Below, in pieces: positions 26,929 to 35,567 of a stretch of DNA of 47,188 nt. The notes under the pieces are model-generated. The model was not told the origin of the DNA. It saw only the letters and a program-made list of their open reading frames with translations, and made no database searches. The DNA is from Streptomyces huasconensis (GTDB taxonomy: Bacteria; Actinomycetota; Actinomycetes; Streptomycetales; Streptomycetaceae), in the NCBI GenBank assembly GCA_004010275.1, contig RBWT01000046.1, positions 1 through 47,188 of the forward strand. The letters are read 5' to 3'. The translations under genes were made by a program, and so were the position numbers. The first letter of the stretch is position 1, and every line of letters begins with the position of its first letter.

Positions 26929-27399
26929 GTGCAGACCTTTCTCCCTTACTCCGACTTCACGCGGTCCGCCGCGGTCCTGGACCGGGGGCGCCTCGGCAAG
27001 CAGCGGGTCGAGGCCCTCCAGGTGCTGCGCGGCCTGACCGTGCCGGGCTACGGATGGCGCCACCACCCCGCGGTACGCATGTGGACCGGGTACGAGGAGG
27101 CCCTGGTCCGCTACGGCCTCGACGTGTGCGCGGTGTGGGTGCGGGAGGGGCGCGCCGACACGTGTGCCGCCACGCTCGTCACCGACTTCACCCGGCACCG
27201 TCCGGGCGCCGCGGTGCGCGCCCAGCGCGAACTGGCCGACGCCGGCGAACTCCCTCCCTGGCTGGGAGACCCCGCCTTCCACCGGAGCCACCAGTCCGCG
27301 CTGAAACGCAAGGCACCGGAGATCTACGCCCCGCTCTTCCCGGGCGTCCCCGACGACCTGCCCTACCTGTGGCCGGCCTCCGACCGGGGCTCCTCGTAG
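26929..27399 (+). CDS. MSMEG_6728-type protein (pyrimidine-dimer glycosylase-like fold)
   Basis: GTG at 26929 gives a 156-residue protein MQTFLPYSDFTRSAAVLDRGRLGKQRVEALQVLRGL. The FLPYxDFxxxAxxLDxxRLGKQRVE opening and the later WRHHPAVRMWTGYEEAL are characteristic of actinobacterial MSMEG_6728-like proteins, related to T4 endonuclease V type pyrimidine-dimer excision enzymes. The C-terminal part has PPWLGDPAFHRSHQSALKRKAPEIYAPLFPG. A DNA-repair role is inferred from the fold; activity is unproven. It is free of frame breaks and stands alone. Confidence 0.82.
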   Translation: MQTFLPYSDFTRSAAVLDRGRLGKQRVEALQVLRGLTVPGYGWRHHPAVRMWTGYEEALVRYGLDVCAVWVREGRADTCAATLVTDFTRHRPGAAVRAQRELADAGELPPWLGDPAFHRSHQSALKRKAPEIYAPLFPGVPDDLPYLWPASDRGSS

Positions 27400-27434
27400 C
27401 GTTCCCGGCCCTCAGGGGTACGGGGCCCGCGGCC

Positions 27435-27480
27435 TCGGTCTCTATGCGGGCTCGGTCTCTATGCGGGCTCGGTCTCTATG
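27435..27480. repeat. 17-base repeat at the end of the methyltransferase gene
   Basis: TCGGTCTCTATGCGGGC occurs at 27435 and 27452, and its first 12 bases again at 27469. The stop codon lies inside the middle copy, so the C-terminal residues IETEPA are encoded by the repeat. Confidence 0.75.
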
Positions 27481-28511
27481 ACGGAGAACGGCGCCGCCTC
27501 CCTCAGCGGCGTGACGGAGGTGACGCGCAGGCCCGCGCGGGCGCAGACGTCCTCGAAGCCGCGGCGGGTGCGTTCGCGGCCGCCGACGTTCACCAGCATG
27601 TTGAGGTCGCTCAGGTGGGTGAGCGCGGCCTCGGTCAGGCCGGGCTCGGGCCCCGGGTCCACGACCTCGGGGAGCACGGGCTCCAGGATCAGGACGCGGC
27701 CGCCGGGCGGCAGCGCCTCGCGGCAGTGGCCGAGGATCGTGACCGCCTGGTCGTCGGTCCAGTCGTGCAGGATGCTCTTCACCAGGTAGGCGTCCACGCC
27801 CTTCGGCACCGAGCGGAAGAAGTCCCCGGCGACCACGGAGCAGCGGCCGGCCAGCCCGTGCCGCCCCAGCGTCTGCGGAGCCTGGGCGAGCCCCTCCTCC
27901 GTGTCGTACAGGACACCGCGCAGCGCCGGGTACGCGGCGAGCACCCCCGCCAGCAGCGTGCCGTCACCGCCGCCCACGTCGGCGACCGCCGTGAACCGGC
28001 CGAAGTCGTACGCGCGGGGCAGCGCGGCGGCGGCCTCCCCCGCGGCCTGGCTCATCGCCGCGTTGAACTCCGCCGACAGCTCCGGGTGCCGGGCCAGGTG
28101 ACCGAAGAAGTCCGTGCCGAAGACGCCGTCGAAGGCGGTCTTCCCGGTACGGACGCTGCCGTCCAGGTGCTCCCAGGCCCGTGTCAGCGCCGGATCGGTG
28201 AACATCCGTACGAACGACGTGAGCGAGTCGGCCCGGCCGGGGTCGAGTAGCGTCCCCGCGCTCGTCACGGAGAAGGTCCCGGGCGCGTGCTCCCGCACCA
28301 GGCCCAGGCCGGCCAGGGCCCGCAGCAGCCGTGTCATGGACTGCGGCTCGGCTCTCGCGTCGGCGGCGACGTCGGCCGCCGCGCGCCGCCCGTCGCCGAT
28401 CAGCTCGACGACCCTCAGGCTGATCGCCGCGCGCAGGGTCTGCGCGGCCATGCTTCCGAACGCGATCCGGACGATGAGATCGCGGTCGGCCATGTCTGTC
28501 TCGACGTTCAC
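27459..28511 (-). CDS. SAM-dependent O-methyltransferase (acetylserotonin/tetracenomycin type)
   Basis: GTG at 28511 or 28514 follows GGAGGGCAG. The ~350-residue protein has a winged-helix dimerisation region (AFGSMAAQTLRAAISLRVVELIGDG, SMTRLLRALAGLGLVRE), then the SAM domain: VADVGGGDGTLLAGVLAAYPALRGVLYD (motif I), GRCSVVAGDFFRSVPKGVDAYLVKSILHDWTDDQAVTILGHCREAL (with the HDW catalytic His), GGRVLILEPVL. This is the enzyme type found in polyketide and phenolic tailoring, but no biosynthetic cluster is seen nearby. The substrate is unknown. The last codons fall in a short tandem repeat. Confidence 0.87.
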   Translation of the reverse strand: MNVETDMADRDLIVRIAFGSMAAQTLRAAISLRVVELIGDGRRAAADVAADARAEPQSMTRLLRALAGLGLVREHAPGTFSVTSAGTLLDPGRADSLTSFVRMFTDPALTRAWEHLDGSVRTGKTAFDGVFGTDFFGHLARHPELSAEFNAAMSQAAGEAAAALPRAYDFGRFTAVADVGGGDGTLLAGVLAAYPALRGVLYDTEEGLAQAPQTLGRHGLAGRCSVVAGDFFRSVPKGVDAYLVKSILHDWTDDQAVTILGHCREALPPGGRVLILEPVLPEVVDPGPEPGLTEAALTHLSDLNMLVNVGGRERTRRGFEDVCARAGLRVTSVTPLREAAPFSVIETEPA

Positions 28512-28623
28512 CACGGGCAGCTGCCCTCCATGTCTTGTCGCCTGCTGGGGTGTTGGACGGTCACCCTCACCATCGCCCACTCCCGCGCCCGTGTCTTGGA
28601 CGAAAGTTCCGCGCGGCAGCCGG

Positions 28624-29049
28624 TCACACCGTCAGCTCGGCCCAGACCGCCTTGCCGACCTTCCGCTCGGTGACACCCCAGGCGGTGGTCAACGCGGTGA
28701 CGAGGGGCAGCCCGCGCCCCGACTCGATGTTGTCTTCCCCGGGTTGGCAGCGGGGCAGCCGGTCACCCCGCGCGTCGGCGACCTCGATACGCAGCGTGTT
28801 CGGCTCCCGTCGGGTCAGCCGCAGCTCGAAGTCCCGCCCGGCGACCCGGCCGTGCGTGATGGCGTTCGCCGCCAGCTCGGCCACGATGAGCGCGGCCGCG
28901 TCGGACACGTCGCCGCCGTGGGGGAACCCCCAGGCGTCCAATTGGTGCAGGGCCAGCCGCCGGGCGAGGCGAGCGCCTCTGGGGGTGGCGCTGAGCAGCT
29001 GCCGGAACGCGGTGAACTCTCCCGTGGGGGTGGAGATTCGCTGATTCAT
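28624..29049 (-). CDS. ATP-binding RsbW-like (GHKL) regulatory kinase
   Basis: A 141-residue protein with a HATPase_c fold: N-box ELAANAITHG, VADARGDRLPRCQ (G1 region, DxxGxxLP-like) and ESGRGLPLVTALTTAWGV (G2). It has no sensor part. Such Streptomyces proteins act as anti-sigma or switch kinases and are commonly found beside XRE-DUF397 regulator pairs (abaA/whiJ-like loci), as here. ATG at 29049 lies 130 bases from the divergent XRE gene start. The partner is unknown. Confidence 0.88.
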   Translation of the reverse strand: MNQRISTPTGEFTAFRQLLSATPRGARLARRLALHQLDAWGFPHGGDVSDAAALIVAELAANAITHGRVAGRDFELRLTRREPNTLRIEVADARGDRLPRCQPGEDNIESGRGLPLVTALTTAWGVTERKVGKAVWAELTV

Positions 29050-29178
29050 GTCACTGAGCGTGGTGGGTCGGTTCTACGCTGACCAGCAGCGACAGCGCGA
29101 CTCCCCGTAACCGTACGGGTACGCCGGGCTCCTTGTCGGGTTGTCGGCCGTGACCATCGGGTGAAGGCGGTACGTGAC

Positions 29179-30048
29179 ATGGCGAACTCGGAACCGGAGG
29201 AGCGGCGCCCGGAGCGGCCCGCCGAGGAGGACGGCACGGCGCATCTCTTCAGGGCCGTGGGGAAGCAACTCAAGGTGCTGCGCGTCCGCGCGGGGATGAG
29301 TCAGAGGGACCTCGGGGCAGCGGCGCACTGCGGGGAGGACCTGATCTCGGCGATGGAGCGCGGTGTCCGTACGCCGCAGCCGGAGTTCCTGGAACTGGCA
29401 GATCCGTTGTTGCGGGCGGACGGGGTGCTGCTGGCGGCGATCGAGGACGTACGGGAGGCGCAGAAGAAGGCGCGGACCAGGCACCCGGAGTGGTATCGGG
29501 GGTACGCGAGCCTGGAGGCGCAGGCCGTCCAGCTGTACGTGTACACCAACCAGTCTGTGCCCGGTTTGTTGCAGACCGAGGCGTACGCCCGAGCCATGTT
29601 CGCCCAGTGGAAACCACTGCTGAGCGAGCAGACCATCGAGAAGCGCGTCGCGGACCGCCTCGACCGGCAGCGGATCTTCGACCCCTGGCCATCCCCGACG
29701 TTCAGCTTCATCCTGGACGAGAGCGTGTTGCTGCGTCCGATCGGCGGGAAGGCCGTCCACGAGGAACAGCTCCGTAAGCTGCTGCAGATCGGAGGCATGC
29801 GCACGGTGCAACTGCAGGTGATGCCACTGATCCGTGAGGAACAGCCGAGCCTGGATGGCCCGTTCACCCTCCTCACGGACAAGAAGCAACAGCAGGTGGC
29901 CTACATGGAGATCCACACGTACCCGCGGTTGGTCACCGTTCCGGAGGAAGTCCGCGTACTGGCTGTCCGCTATGGAATCCTGCAATCGGAGGCGCTCACG
30001 CCCCGCGATTCATTGACCCTGATCGAGAAGATGCTGGGAGACCAATGA
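29179..30048 (+). CDS. XRE-family regulator with DUF5753
   Basis: ATG at 29179 is preferred (AAGGCGG 8 bases upstream); GTG 29161 is in frame. The helix-turn-helix is LKVLRVRAGMSQRDLGAAAHCGEDLISAMERGVRTPQPEFLELAD. The DUF5753 region (~110-285) is clear: YRGYASLEAQAVQLYVYTNQSVPGLLQTEAYARAMF, FILDESVLLRPIGG, QLQVMPLIREEQPSLDGPFTLL. It overlaps the DUF397 gene by ATGA. The XRE + DUF397 + ATPase grouping is the whiJ/abaA-like module influencing development and secondary metabolism in Streptomyces. Exact targets are unknown. Confidence 0.92.
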   Translation: MANSEPEERRPERPAEEDGTAHLFRAVGKQLKVLRVRAGMSQRDLGAAAHCGEDLISAMERGVRTPQPEFLELADPLLRADGVLLAAIEDVREAQKKARTRHPEWYRGYASLEAQAVQLYVYTNQSVPGLLQTEAYARAMFAQWKPLLSEQTIEKRVADRLDRQRIFDPWPSPTFSFILDESVLLRPIGGKAVHEEQLRKLLQIGGMRTVQLQVMPLIREEQPSLDGPFTLLTDKKQQQVAYMEIHTYPRLVTVPEEVRVLAVRYGILQSEALTPRDSLTLIEKMLGDQ

Positions 30049-30290
30049 CTGAGAAACTTGCCTGGTTCAAGTCCAGCTACAGCAGCGGCGGCGGCGGCGA
30101 ATGCCTCGAAGTCGCCTACGCATGGCGGACATCAAGCTACAGCAGCGGAGGCGGAGGCGAATGCGTGGAGGTAGCCTCCTGCCCCCATGCCATCCACATC
30201 CGCGACTCCAAACAGCACGACGGGACCGGACCCATCCTCACCGTCACGCCCACCCCCTGGACCCACTTCCTCGCCTACGCCACGGCCTGA
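30045..30290 (+). CDS. DUF397 protein with duplicated N-terminal motif
   Basis: ATG at 30045 overlaps the XRE stop. The 81-residue protein carries the DUF397 signature twice near the start: FKSSYSSGGGGECLEVAYA then TSSYSSGGGGECVEVASC. Single copies of HIRDSKQ and TPWTHFLAYA follow. Normal DUF397 proteins (~60-70 residues) have the SSYS..GGECVEVA motif once. They act with the XRE partner as regulators or antagonists. The duplication adds about 20 residues and probably arose by local DNA duplication. The C-terminal coding DNA is nearly identical to the next gene. Confidence 0.85.
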   Translation: MTEKLAWFKSSYSSGGGGECLEVAYAWRTSSYSSGGGGECVEVASCPHAIHIRDSKQHDGTGPILTVTPTPWTHFLAYATA

Positions 30291-30310
30291 CACCGGTGCC
30301 GGGGGAAACC

Positions 30311-30520
30311 ATGAACGACACCGAGCCCGACTGGCGCAAGAGCAGCTACAGCGGGGGCGAAGGCGGCGAATGCGTCGAAGTATCCCCCTGCCCCCATGCC
30401 ATCCACATCCGCGACTCCAAACAGAGCGACGGCACCGGCCCCACCCTCGTCGTCACGCCCACCCCCTGGACCCACTTCCTCGCCTACGCCACCGCCACTG
30501 CAACCACCCCCACCCTCTGA
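30311..30520 (+). CDS. Second DUF397 protein
   Basis: ATG at 30311 starts a 69-residue DUF397 protein, MNDTEPDWRKSSYSGGEGGECVEVSPCPHAIHIRDSKQ, ending TPTPWTHFLAYATATATTPTL. It follows the first DUF397 gene by 20 bases. The two share long identical DNA runs in the CPHAIHIRDSKQ and VTPTPWTHFLAYAT parts, indicating recent duplication or gene conversion. Its N-terminus is of normal length. Two DUF397 partners for one XRE protein may allow alternative pairings. Confidence 0.85.
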   Translation: MNDTEPDWRKSSYSGGEGGECVEVSPCPHAIHIRDSKQSDGTGPTLVVTPTPWTHFLAYATATATTPTL

Positions 30521-30521
30521 C

Positions 30522-31419
30522 ATGCACAGCGACCGCACCCCCGACGCCTCCCTGATCCACGCCCTCCTCAAGGACCAGCACCCCGACCTCGCGGACCTGG
30601 ACATCCATCCGCCCATCCGAGGCTGGGACAACGAACTCTGGCGGCTCGGCGGGGAATTGGCGCTGCGGCTGCCCCGTACGGAGCGTGCCCCCACCCTCAT
30701 CCGCAAAGAGCACCGGTGGCTGCCGGAGCTGGCCATGCGGTTGCCGCTGCCCGTGCCGACACCCCTGCGCATCGGTGAGCCCTCGGTCCTCTTCCCGCAG
30801 CCGTGGACCATCGTGAAGTGGCTCAAGGGCGTACCGGCGGACCGTACGCCGCTCAGCCCCGCGTACGGCGGCCACGCGGCCGACACCCTCGCCGCCTTTC
30901 TGCGGGAGCTGCACGAGCCGGCGCCCGGTGACGCGCCGTCGAACCCGTACCGCACCGCGCCGCTCGACACGCTCACCGAGGCGTTCGAGCAGCAGGTGCG
31001 GGAGGTGTCCGAGGACGTGCCGCCCGGCGTCCGGGCCGTGTGGCAGGACGCGGTGGCGGCGCCGGGCCCGCAGGGGCCGCCCGTGTGGCTCCACTGCGAC
31101 CTGCACCCGGCCAACGTCGTCGTCACGAACGACACCCTCGCCGGGGTGCTGGACTTCGGCGAGCTGTGCGCGGGCGACCCGGCCGTCGACCTCGCGGCGG
31201 CGTGGATGCTGCTGCCGGACGCCAGGCGGCCCGTTTCTTCACGGCGTACGCGTATGCCGACGACGCGGCGATCCGCCGTGCCCGGGGGCGGGCGATCCTG
31301 CACAGCCTGGCCCTGATCGGCATCGGCCTCGCGCCGGCGAACGCGATCTGCCCGGCGGCAAGACCACGTGGGGTCATGCGGGCCGGGCGGCGCTGCGCCG
31401 GGTGGTGGCGGACAGCTGA
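30522..31419 (+). CDS. Aminoglycoside phosphotransferase-family protein, two frameshifts
   Basis: ATG at 30522 begins one base after the DUF397 stop. The protein-kinase-like APH fold is clear: RGWDNELWRLGGELALRLPRTE, WTIVKWLKGVPADR, VWLHCDLHPANVVVTNDTLAGVLDFGELCAGDPAVDLAAAWML (catalytic HCDLHPAN and DFG). The frame breaks near 31228; RFFTAYAYADDAAIRRARGRAILHSLALIGIGLA lies in a second frame. It breaks again near 31333, with GERDLPGGKTTWGHAGRAALRRVVADS in a third frame to 31419. Each needs one base. Family members phosphorylate small molecules; the substrate is unknown and resistance should not be assumed. Confidence 0.82.
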
Positions 31420-31430
31420 CCGAGGCGGAG

Positions 31431-32840
31431 TCAGTCCCTGGGCAGCAGCCACGCGGCGAGGGCGGTGGTGGCGCACAGGGTGAGCCCCGCCACCAGGAGC
31501 CCGACCCGCATGCCCGGCAGGGAGAACGTGCCGCCCGCGCCCGCGAGGAGGGCGCCGAAGAGGGCGACGGACAGCGCGCCGCCCGTCTGGCGCAGCGAGT
31601 TGAGAAGCCCGGAGGCCGTGCCCGCGCGCTCGCCGGGCACGCTGTCGATGAGCTGCGCGGTGAGCGCGGGGACGGCGAGCGCGCGCCGATGCCGGTCGGG
31701 ACGAGCAGCGCCAGGACGAGCCACAGCGGGGTGTGCGGTGCCAGCGGCAGCAGGGCGAACATGGCCACGGCCAGCACTGCCTGCCCGATGACGACGACCC
31801 GGCGGCGGCCGATGCGCTCGGCGAGGCGCGGCGAGACGAGGTTCGTGGCGGTGACGAAGGCGGCCATCGGCACGAACATCAGGCCCGCCGTGACGCCCGA
31901 CATGCCGCGCAGCTGCTGGTAGTAGAGGCCGAGGAGGAACGTCACGCCGTAGAACCCGGCGTTGACCGCGAACCCGACCGCGAGGGCCACCGACACCTGC
32001 CGCTGCCGCAGCAGCCCCGGCGGAACCATGGGCGCGCGGTGCCGCTTCTCGGCGGCGTGGAAGGCGTACGCGGAGCCCACGGCCACGGCGGCCGCGGCGA
32101 GGACGGACGGGTGCGTCCAGCCCAGGTGCCCGCCCTCGATGACGGCGAACGCGAGCCCGGCGAGGGCCAGTACGGCACTCACCTGCCCCGCGAGGTCGAG
32201 CGGCGCCGGGCGGCGGGGCGAGCGGGCGGTGCGGGCCAGGAGCGCCAGGATCACCGCGCCGACCGGCAGGTTGAGGAGGAAGACGGCGCGCCATCCGGCG
32301 GTCTCCGTGAGGATGCCGCCGAGCACCGGTCCGACCGCGACGGCCGCCGAGCCGCCCACCGTCCACAGCGCGATGGCCCGGGCCCGGCGGCGCGGATCGT
32401 CGTACGCCTGGCGGATCAGGGCGAGCGAGGCGGGCATCACGATGGCGGCGGCCCCGCCCTGCGCGACGCGGGCGGCGATCAGCGAGCCGATGCCGGGCGC
32501 GAGGGCACAGGCCAGCGAGGCGGCGGTGAACAGCCCCACACCCCAGGCGTACGCCCGCCGCGCCCCGGCCCGGTCGGCGAGCGCCCCCGGCGGAGAGCAT
32601 CAGCGCGGCGAACATGAGCGTGTACGCGTCCACGACCCACTGGAGGCCCGCCATGCCGCCGTGCAGGGAGGCGCGGATGTCGGGCAGCGCGATGTTCACG
32701 GCGGTGACGTCGATGGTGATGACGCTGAAGCCGAGCAGGGACGCGAGCAGGGCGGCGGGCGACCCCGAGCGGCGAGAAGCGACGGAGGGGCCGGCCTCCG
32801 TACGTACCGGGCCCGGGGCGGGCGTGAGCGTGACGGACAT
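31431..32840 (-). CDS. DHA2-type MFS drug/proton antiporter, two frameshifts
   Basis: ATG at 32840. The start (LLASLLGFSVITIDVTAVNIALPDIRASLHGGMAGLQWVVDAYTLMFAALMLSAG) shows DHA2 motif D1. The frame changes near 32587, and RVAQGGAAAIVMPASLALI, LWTVGGSAAVAVGPVLGGILTETAGWRAVFLLNLPVG (antiporter motif C) follow. Another break near 31680 leads to LAVPALTAQLIDSVPGERAGTASGLLNSLRQTGGALSVALFGALL. About 14 membrane segments in ~470 residues. It is divergent from an MmyB-like regulator, the usual pairing for such pumps. The exported compound is unknown. Its stop lies 11 bases from the convergent phosphotransferase stop. Confidence 0.85.
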   Translation of the reverse strand: MSVTLTPAPGPVRTEAGPSVASRRSGSPAALLASLLGFSVITIDVTAVNIALPDIRASLHGGMAGLQWVVDAYTLMFAALMLSAGGARRPGRGAAGVRLGCGAVHRRLAGLCPRARHRLADRRPRRAGRGRRHRDARLARPDPPGVRRSAPPGPGHRAVDGGRLGGRRGRTGARRHPHGDRRMARRLPPQPAGRRGDPGAPGPHRPLAPPPGAARPRGAGECRTGPRRARVRRHRGRAPGLDAPVRPRRGRRGRGLRVRLPRRREAAPRAHGSAGAAAAAAGVGGPRGRVRGQRRVLRRDVPPRPLLPAAARHVGRHGGPDVRADGRLRHRHEPRLAAPRRAHRPPPGRRHRAGSAGRGHVRPAAAGTAHPAVARPGAARPDRHRRALAVPALTAQLIDSVPGERAGTASGLLNSLRQTGGALSVALFGALLAGAGGTFSLPGMRVGLLVAGLTLCATTALAAWLLPRD

Positions 32841-32903
32841 CGTGCTCCTACGGTGGGGCCCGCTGCGGGGCGAAACAGAGATGTGACGTGAGCGCGGGCG
32901 GAG

Positions 32904-32959
32904 ACGGCCACCGGGGCCGCGGCCCGGCGACGACGCGCCCCCTGGGCCCCGGTGGCCGT
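32904..32959. promoter_or_regulatory. Perfect 15-base inverted repeat between pump and regulator
   Basis: ACGGCCACCGGGGCC (32904-32918) and GGCCCCGGTGGCCGT (32945-32959) are exact reverse complements separated by 26 bases. They lie in the 232-base divergent promoter region. This is either an operator of the MmyB-like protein or a leader hairpin. Confidence 0.5.
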
Positions 32960-33072
32960 GCCGCCCGCGACACCCCTCACTCTGCGCCCGGCGCGGCCGG
33001 CGCGGCAGACCGCCGTGTTCCTGGTCCTGACACGGCCCCCCACGGCCGCGGCCCGCCGAGGACAATGGACGG

Positions 33073-34007
33073 ATGACGGACAGCACACCGCACGCCACGG
33101 CCGCGGCCACCGGCACCGGCACGCGCACGGGCACCAGCACGGGCGCCGCCACGGGCGCCGGCACCGGCACCGAACTCGGCAGATACCTCCGCGCGCGCCG
33201 CGCCCGCGTCACCCCCGCCGAAGCGGGCCTCCCGGCGGGCACCGGGCTGCGCCGCACGCCCGGCCTGCGCCGCGAGGAGCTGGCGACCCTCGCCGGGGAG
33301 AGCGTCGACTACTACACGCGCCTGGAGCGCGGCCGGGAGACGAACCCCTCCCCGCCGTCATCGACGCGCTGGCCCGCGCCCTGCGGCTGACGGACGACGC
33401 CCACGAGCGCCTGCACGAACTGGCCGAGCTGGCCTCGGGCCGCCTGACGGAACCGCACCCCACGGCCGACGACACGGTCCGCGAGTCCACGCTCCGGATG
33501 CTGGACGCACTGGCCCCGCTGCCCGCGTACATCACCAACCGGCACAGTTACATGCTGGCCGCCAACGCCCCCGCCAGGGCGCTGCTGCCCGGCCTGTGGG
33601 AGTGGCCCGCCGAACAGCGCAACCTCACCCGCTACCTCTTCCTGCACCCGGTGGGCCGCACGCTCTACCAGCCGTGGGAGGAGACGGTCGCCACGTCGGT
33701 CGCCCACCTGCGCGCGGTCGGCGGCACGGACCCGGACTCGCCCCGCCTGACGAACCTGGTCGGCGAACTGCTCCTCAAATCCCCGGAGTTCGCCCGCATC
33801 TGGGAGCGCTACGAGGTACGCGAACGCGGCGGCGGCACCAAGTCCTTCGCCCATCCGCGGGTCGGCGCGATGACTCTCACGTACGAGGTGATGAAGCTCG
33901 CGAGGACGGGCGGCCAGCGCATGGTGGTCTACCAGGCCAAGCCGGACTCCCCGGACGAGAAGGCCATGCTCGCGCTCACGCCGGCGGAGGGGACCGCCAC
34001 GGCCTGA
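33073..34007 (+). CDS. MmyB-like XRE transcriptional regulator, frameshifted
   Basis: ATG at 33073. The first ~35 residues are a Thr-Gly-Ala repeat (TGTGTRTGTSTGAATGAGTGT) encoded by imperfect hexamers. The helix-turn-helix follows (ELGRYLRARRARVTP..., RRTPGLRREELATLAGESVDYYTRLERGRETNPS). One missing C near 33350 breaks the frame before AVIDALARALRLTDDAHERLHELA. The MmyB ligand domain then reads cleanly to 34007: NRHSYMLAANAPARALLPGL, NLTRYLFLHPVGRTLYQPWEETVATSVAHLRAVGG, SPEFARIWERYEVRERGGGTKSFAHPRVG. It is divergent from the MFS pump, its likely target. Its stop abuts the next gene's stop. Confidence 0.87.
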
Positions 34008-35567
34008 TCACTCCTGGGCCCGCGTGTCGACCGGACACGAACTGCCGCTCTTCGGCGTCTCCCCGTACAACAGGAAGCCGTTCACCTTGTCGTGCACACA
34101 CACGGACCCCAGGTAACCGGTGTGCCCGTCACCCTTGTTGTCCAGGACGACGGCCTGGGAGCCGAGGCGCCGCGCGGTCTCCTCCGTCCAGCGGTAGGGC
34201 GTCGCGGGGTCGCCGCGCGTGCCGACGAGCAGCAGCTTCGGCGTCTTCACGTCCCGTACCCGCTCACGGATGAAGTCGGTCCCCGCGGGACGCCCGAAGC
34301 ACAGCAGCACCGGCATCAGCATCGACTTGCCGAAGACGGGCGACGCCTCCTCGAACTCCTCGCGGAGCTTGCCCACTTCCTTCTCTATGCGCGCGGCGTC
34401 GGGCCGGTCGGGGTCATCGGCGCAGTTCACGGCCATGAGGGCAGCGGACATGTTGTCCATGGGAACATCCACACGCGGCCCGTCCGCGCCCCCCATGGGC
34501 CCGCCGCTCATCCGGATCAGCGCCCGCGGGTCCCCGTCCGCGAGCAGCGCGCCGAGGGCCTGTGACAGCGCGGGCCAGGCCTGCCTGCTGTAGAGGGCCT
34601 GACTGAGGACGCCGACGACGTCCTGCCCGGTGAACTCCTCCCCCTCCATGGACCTCAGCGGCATCTCGTCCATGTCGTGGATGAGCTTCACCATGCCGTC
34701 CCGCGCGGCCCGCGCGTCGGTGCCGAAGACACAACCGGGGTTGCCCGTGCACCACTCCAGGAAGTTGTCGAGGGCCGTCTGACGCCCTTCGGCGGTCACG
34801 AGGGACTGCTCGGCGACAGGCTCGGTGAGCGTGTCCACGCCGTCCAGGACCATCCGCCCGACCTTCTTCGGGAACTGGGCGGCGTAGACCGCACCGAGGC
34901 GCGTGCCGTACGAGAACCCCAGGTAGTTGAGCTTCTTGTCCCCGAGGGCCTGGCGCATGACGTCCAGGTCACGCGAGACGTTCACGGTCCCCATATGGGG
35001 CAGGACGGGCCCGGACTTGTCCTCACACACCTTGGCGGCCTTGCGTAGCTCGGTGAGGACGGCACCCGGGGACTGGTCGCCGAGACCGCTGTCCAGGGGG
35101 TCGGTGCCCAGGTCACCGCAGCTGACGGGGTCGGACTGGCCCACCCCGCGCGGGTCGAAGGAGACGATGTCGTAGCCCTTGCTGAGGAACCCGAACTCCT
35201 TCTGCGACCCGGCGAGCGCGGAGACACCGGGCCCACCGGGCCCGCCGAAGTTCAACAGCAACGACCCGCGCGGCTCACCGCTCGCACTGGACTTCATCCG
35301 GATCATGGCGACCTCGACATCGCCGCCACGGGGGTCGGCGTAGTCGATGGGTACGCGCACCTTCCCGCACCGCACATCCTTGGCGTGTCCGGTGGCTTCC
35401 GCCAGGGCCTCGGTCTCGCCCTCGCAGGCGGCCCATTTGATCTTCTGCGCGTAGTAGCGCGACAGGTCGGGCGACCCGCTCCGGTCACCGGCGACACCGG
35501 ACACCAGGCCCGGCACACCCGCTCCCACAACGGCCAGCACGGCTATACCGGCGACTTTTCCCCGCAC
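34008..35567 (-). CDS. Secreted alpha/beta hydrolase, tripeptidyl-aminopeptidase-like
   Basis: GTG at 35567 (VRGKVAGIAVLAVVGAGVPGLVSGVAG) has GGGAGG about 9 bases upstream; a TTG at 35576 is less likely. The ~519-residue protein has a signal peptide or N-terminal anchor and the S33-type fold: LLLNFGGPGGPGVSALAG (oxyanion), YDIVSFDPRGVGQSDPVSC, nucleophile in LGFSYGTRLGAVYAAQFPKKVGRMVLDGV, TPKLLLVGTRGDPATPYRW (Asp), DGHTGYLGSVCVHDKVNGFLLYG (His). The TAP-like C-terminal domain contains that catalytic His. It probably cleaves peptides outside the cell, alongside the neighbouring subtilase. Confidence 0.88.
   Translation of the reverse strand: MRGKVAGIAVLAVVGAGVPGLVSGVAGDRSGSPDLSRYYAQKIKWAACEGETEALAEATGHAKDVRCGKVRVPIDYADPRGGDVEVAMIRMKSSASGEPRGSLLLNFGGPGGPGVSALAGSQKEFGFLSKGYDIVSFDPRGVGQSDPVSCGDLGTDPLDSGLGDQSPGAVLTELRKAAKVCEDKSGPVLPHMGTVNVSRDLDVMRQALGDKKLNYLGFSYGTRLGAVYAAQFPKKVGRMVLDGVDTLTEPVAEQSLVTAEGRQTALDNFLEWCTGNPGCVFGTDARAARDGMVKLIHDMDEMPLRSMEGEEFTGQDVVGVLSQALYSRQAWPALSQALGALLADGDPRALIRMSGGPMGGADGPRVDVPMDNMSAALMAVNCADDPDRPDAARIEKEVGKLREEFEEASPVFGKSMLMPVLLCFGRPAGTDFIRERVRDVKTPKLLLVGTRGDPATPYRWTEETARRLGSQAVVLDNKGDGHTGYLGSVCVHDKVNGFLLYGETPKSGSSCPVDTRAQE

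Noticed and set aside
30522..31419. Antibiotic resistance gene
   Set aside because: Only the general APH fold is recognisable. Such genes are common in Streptomyces with unknown substrates and this copy is interrupted.
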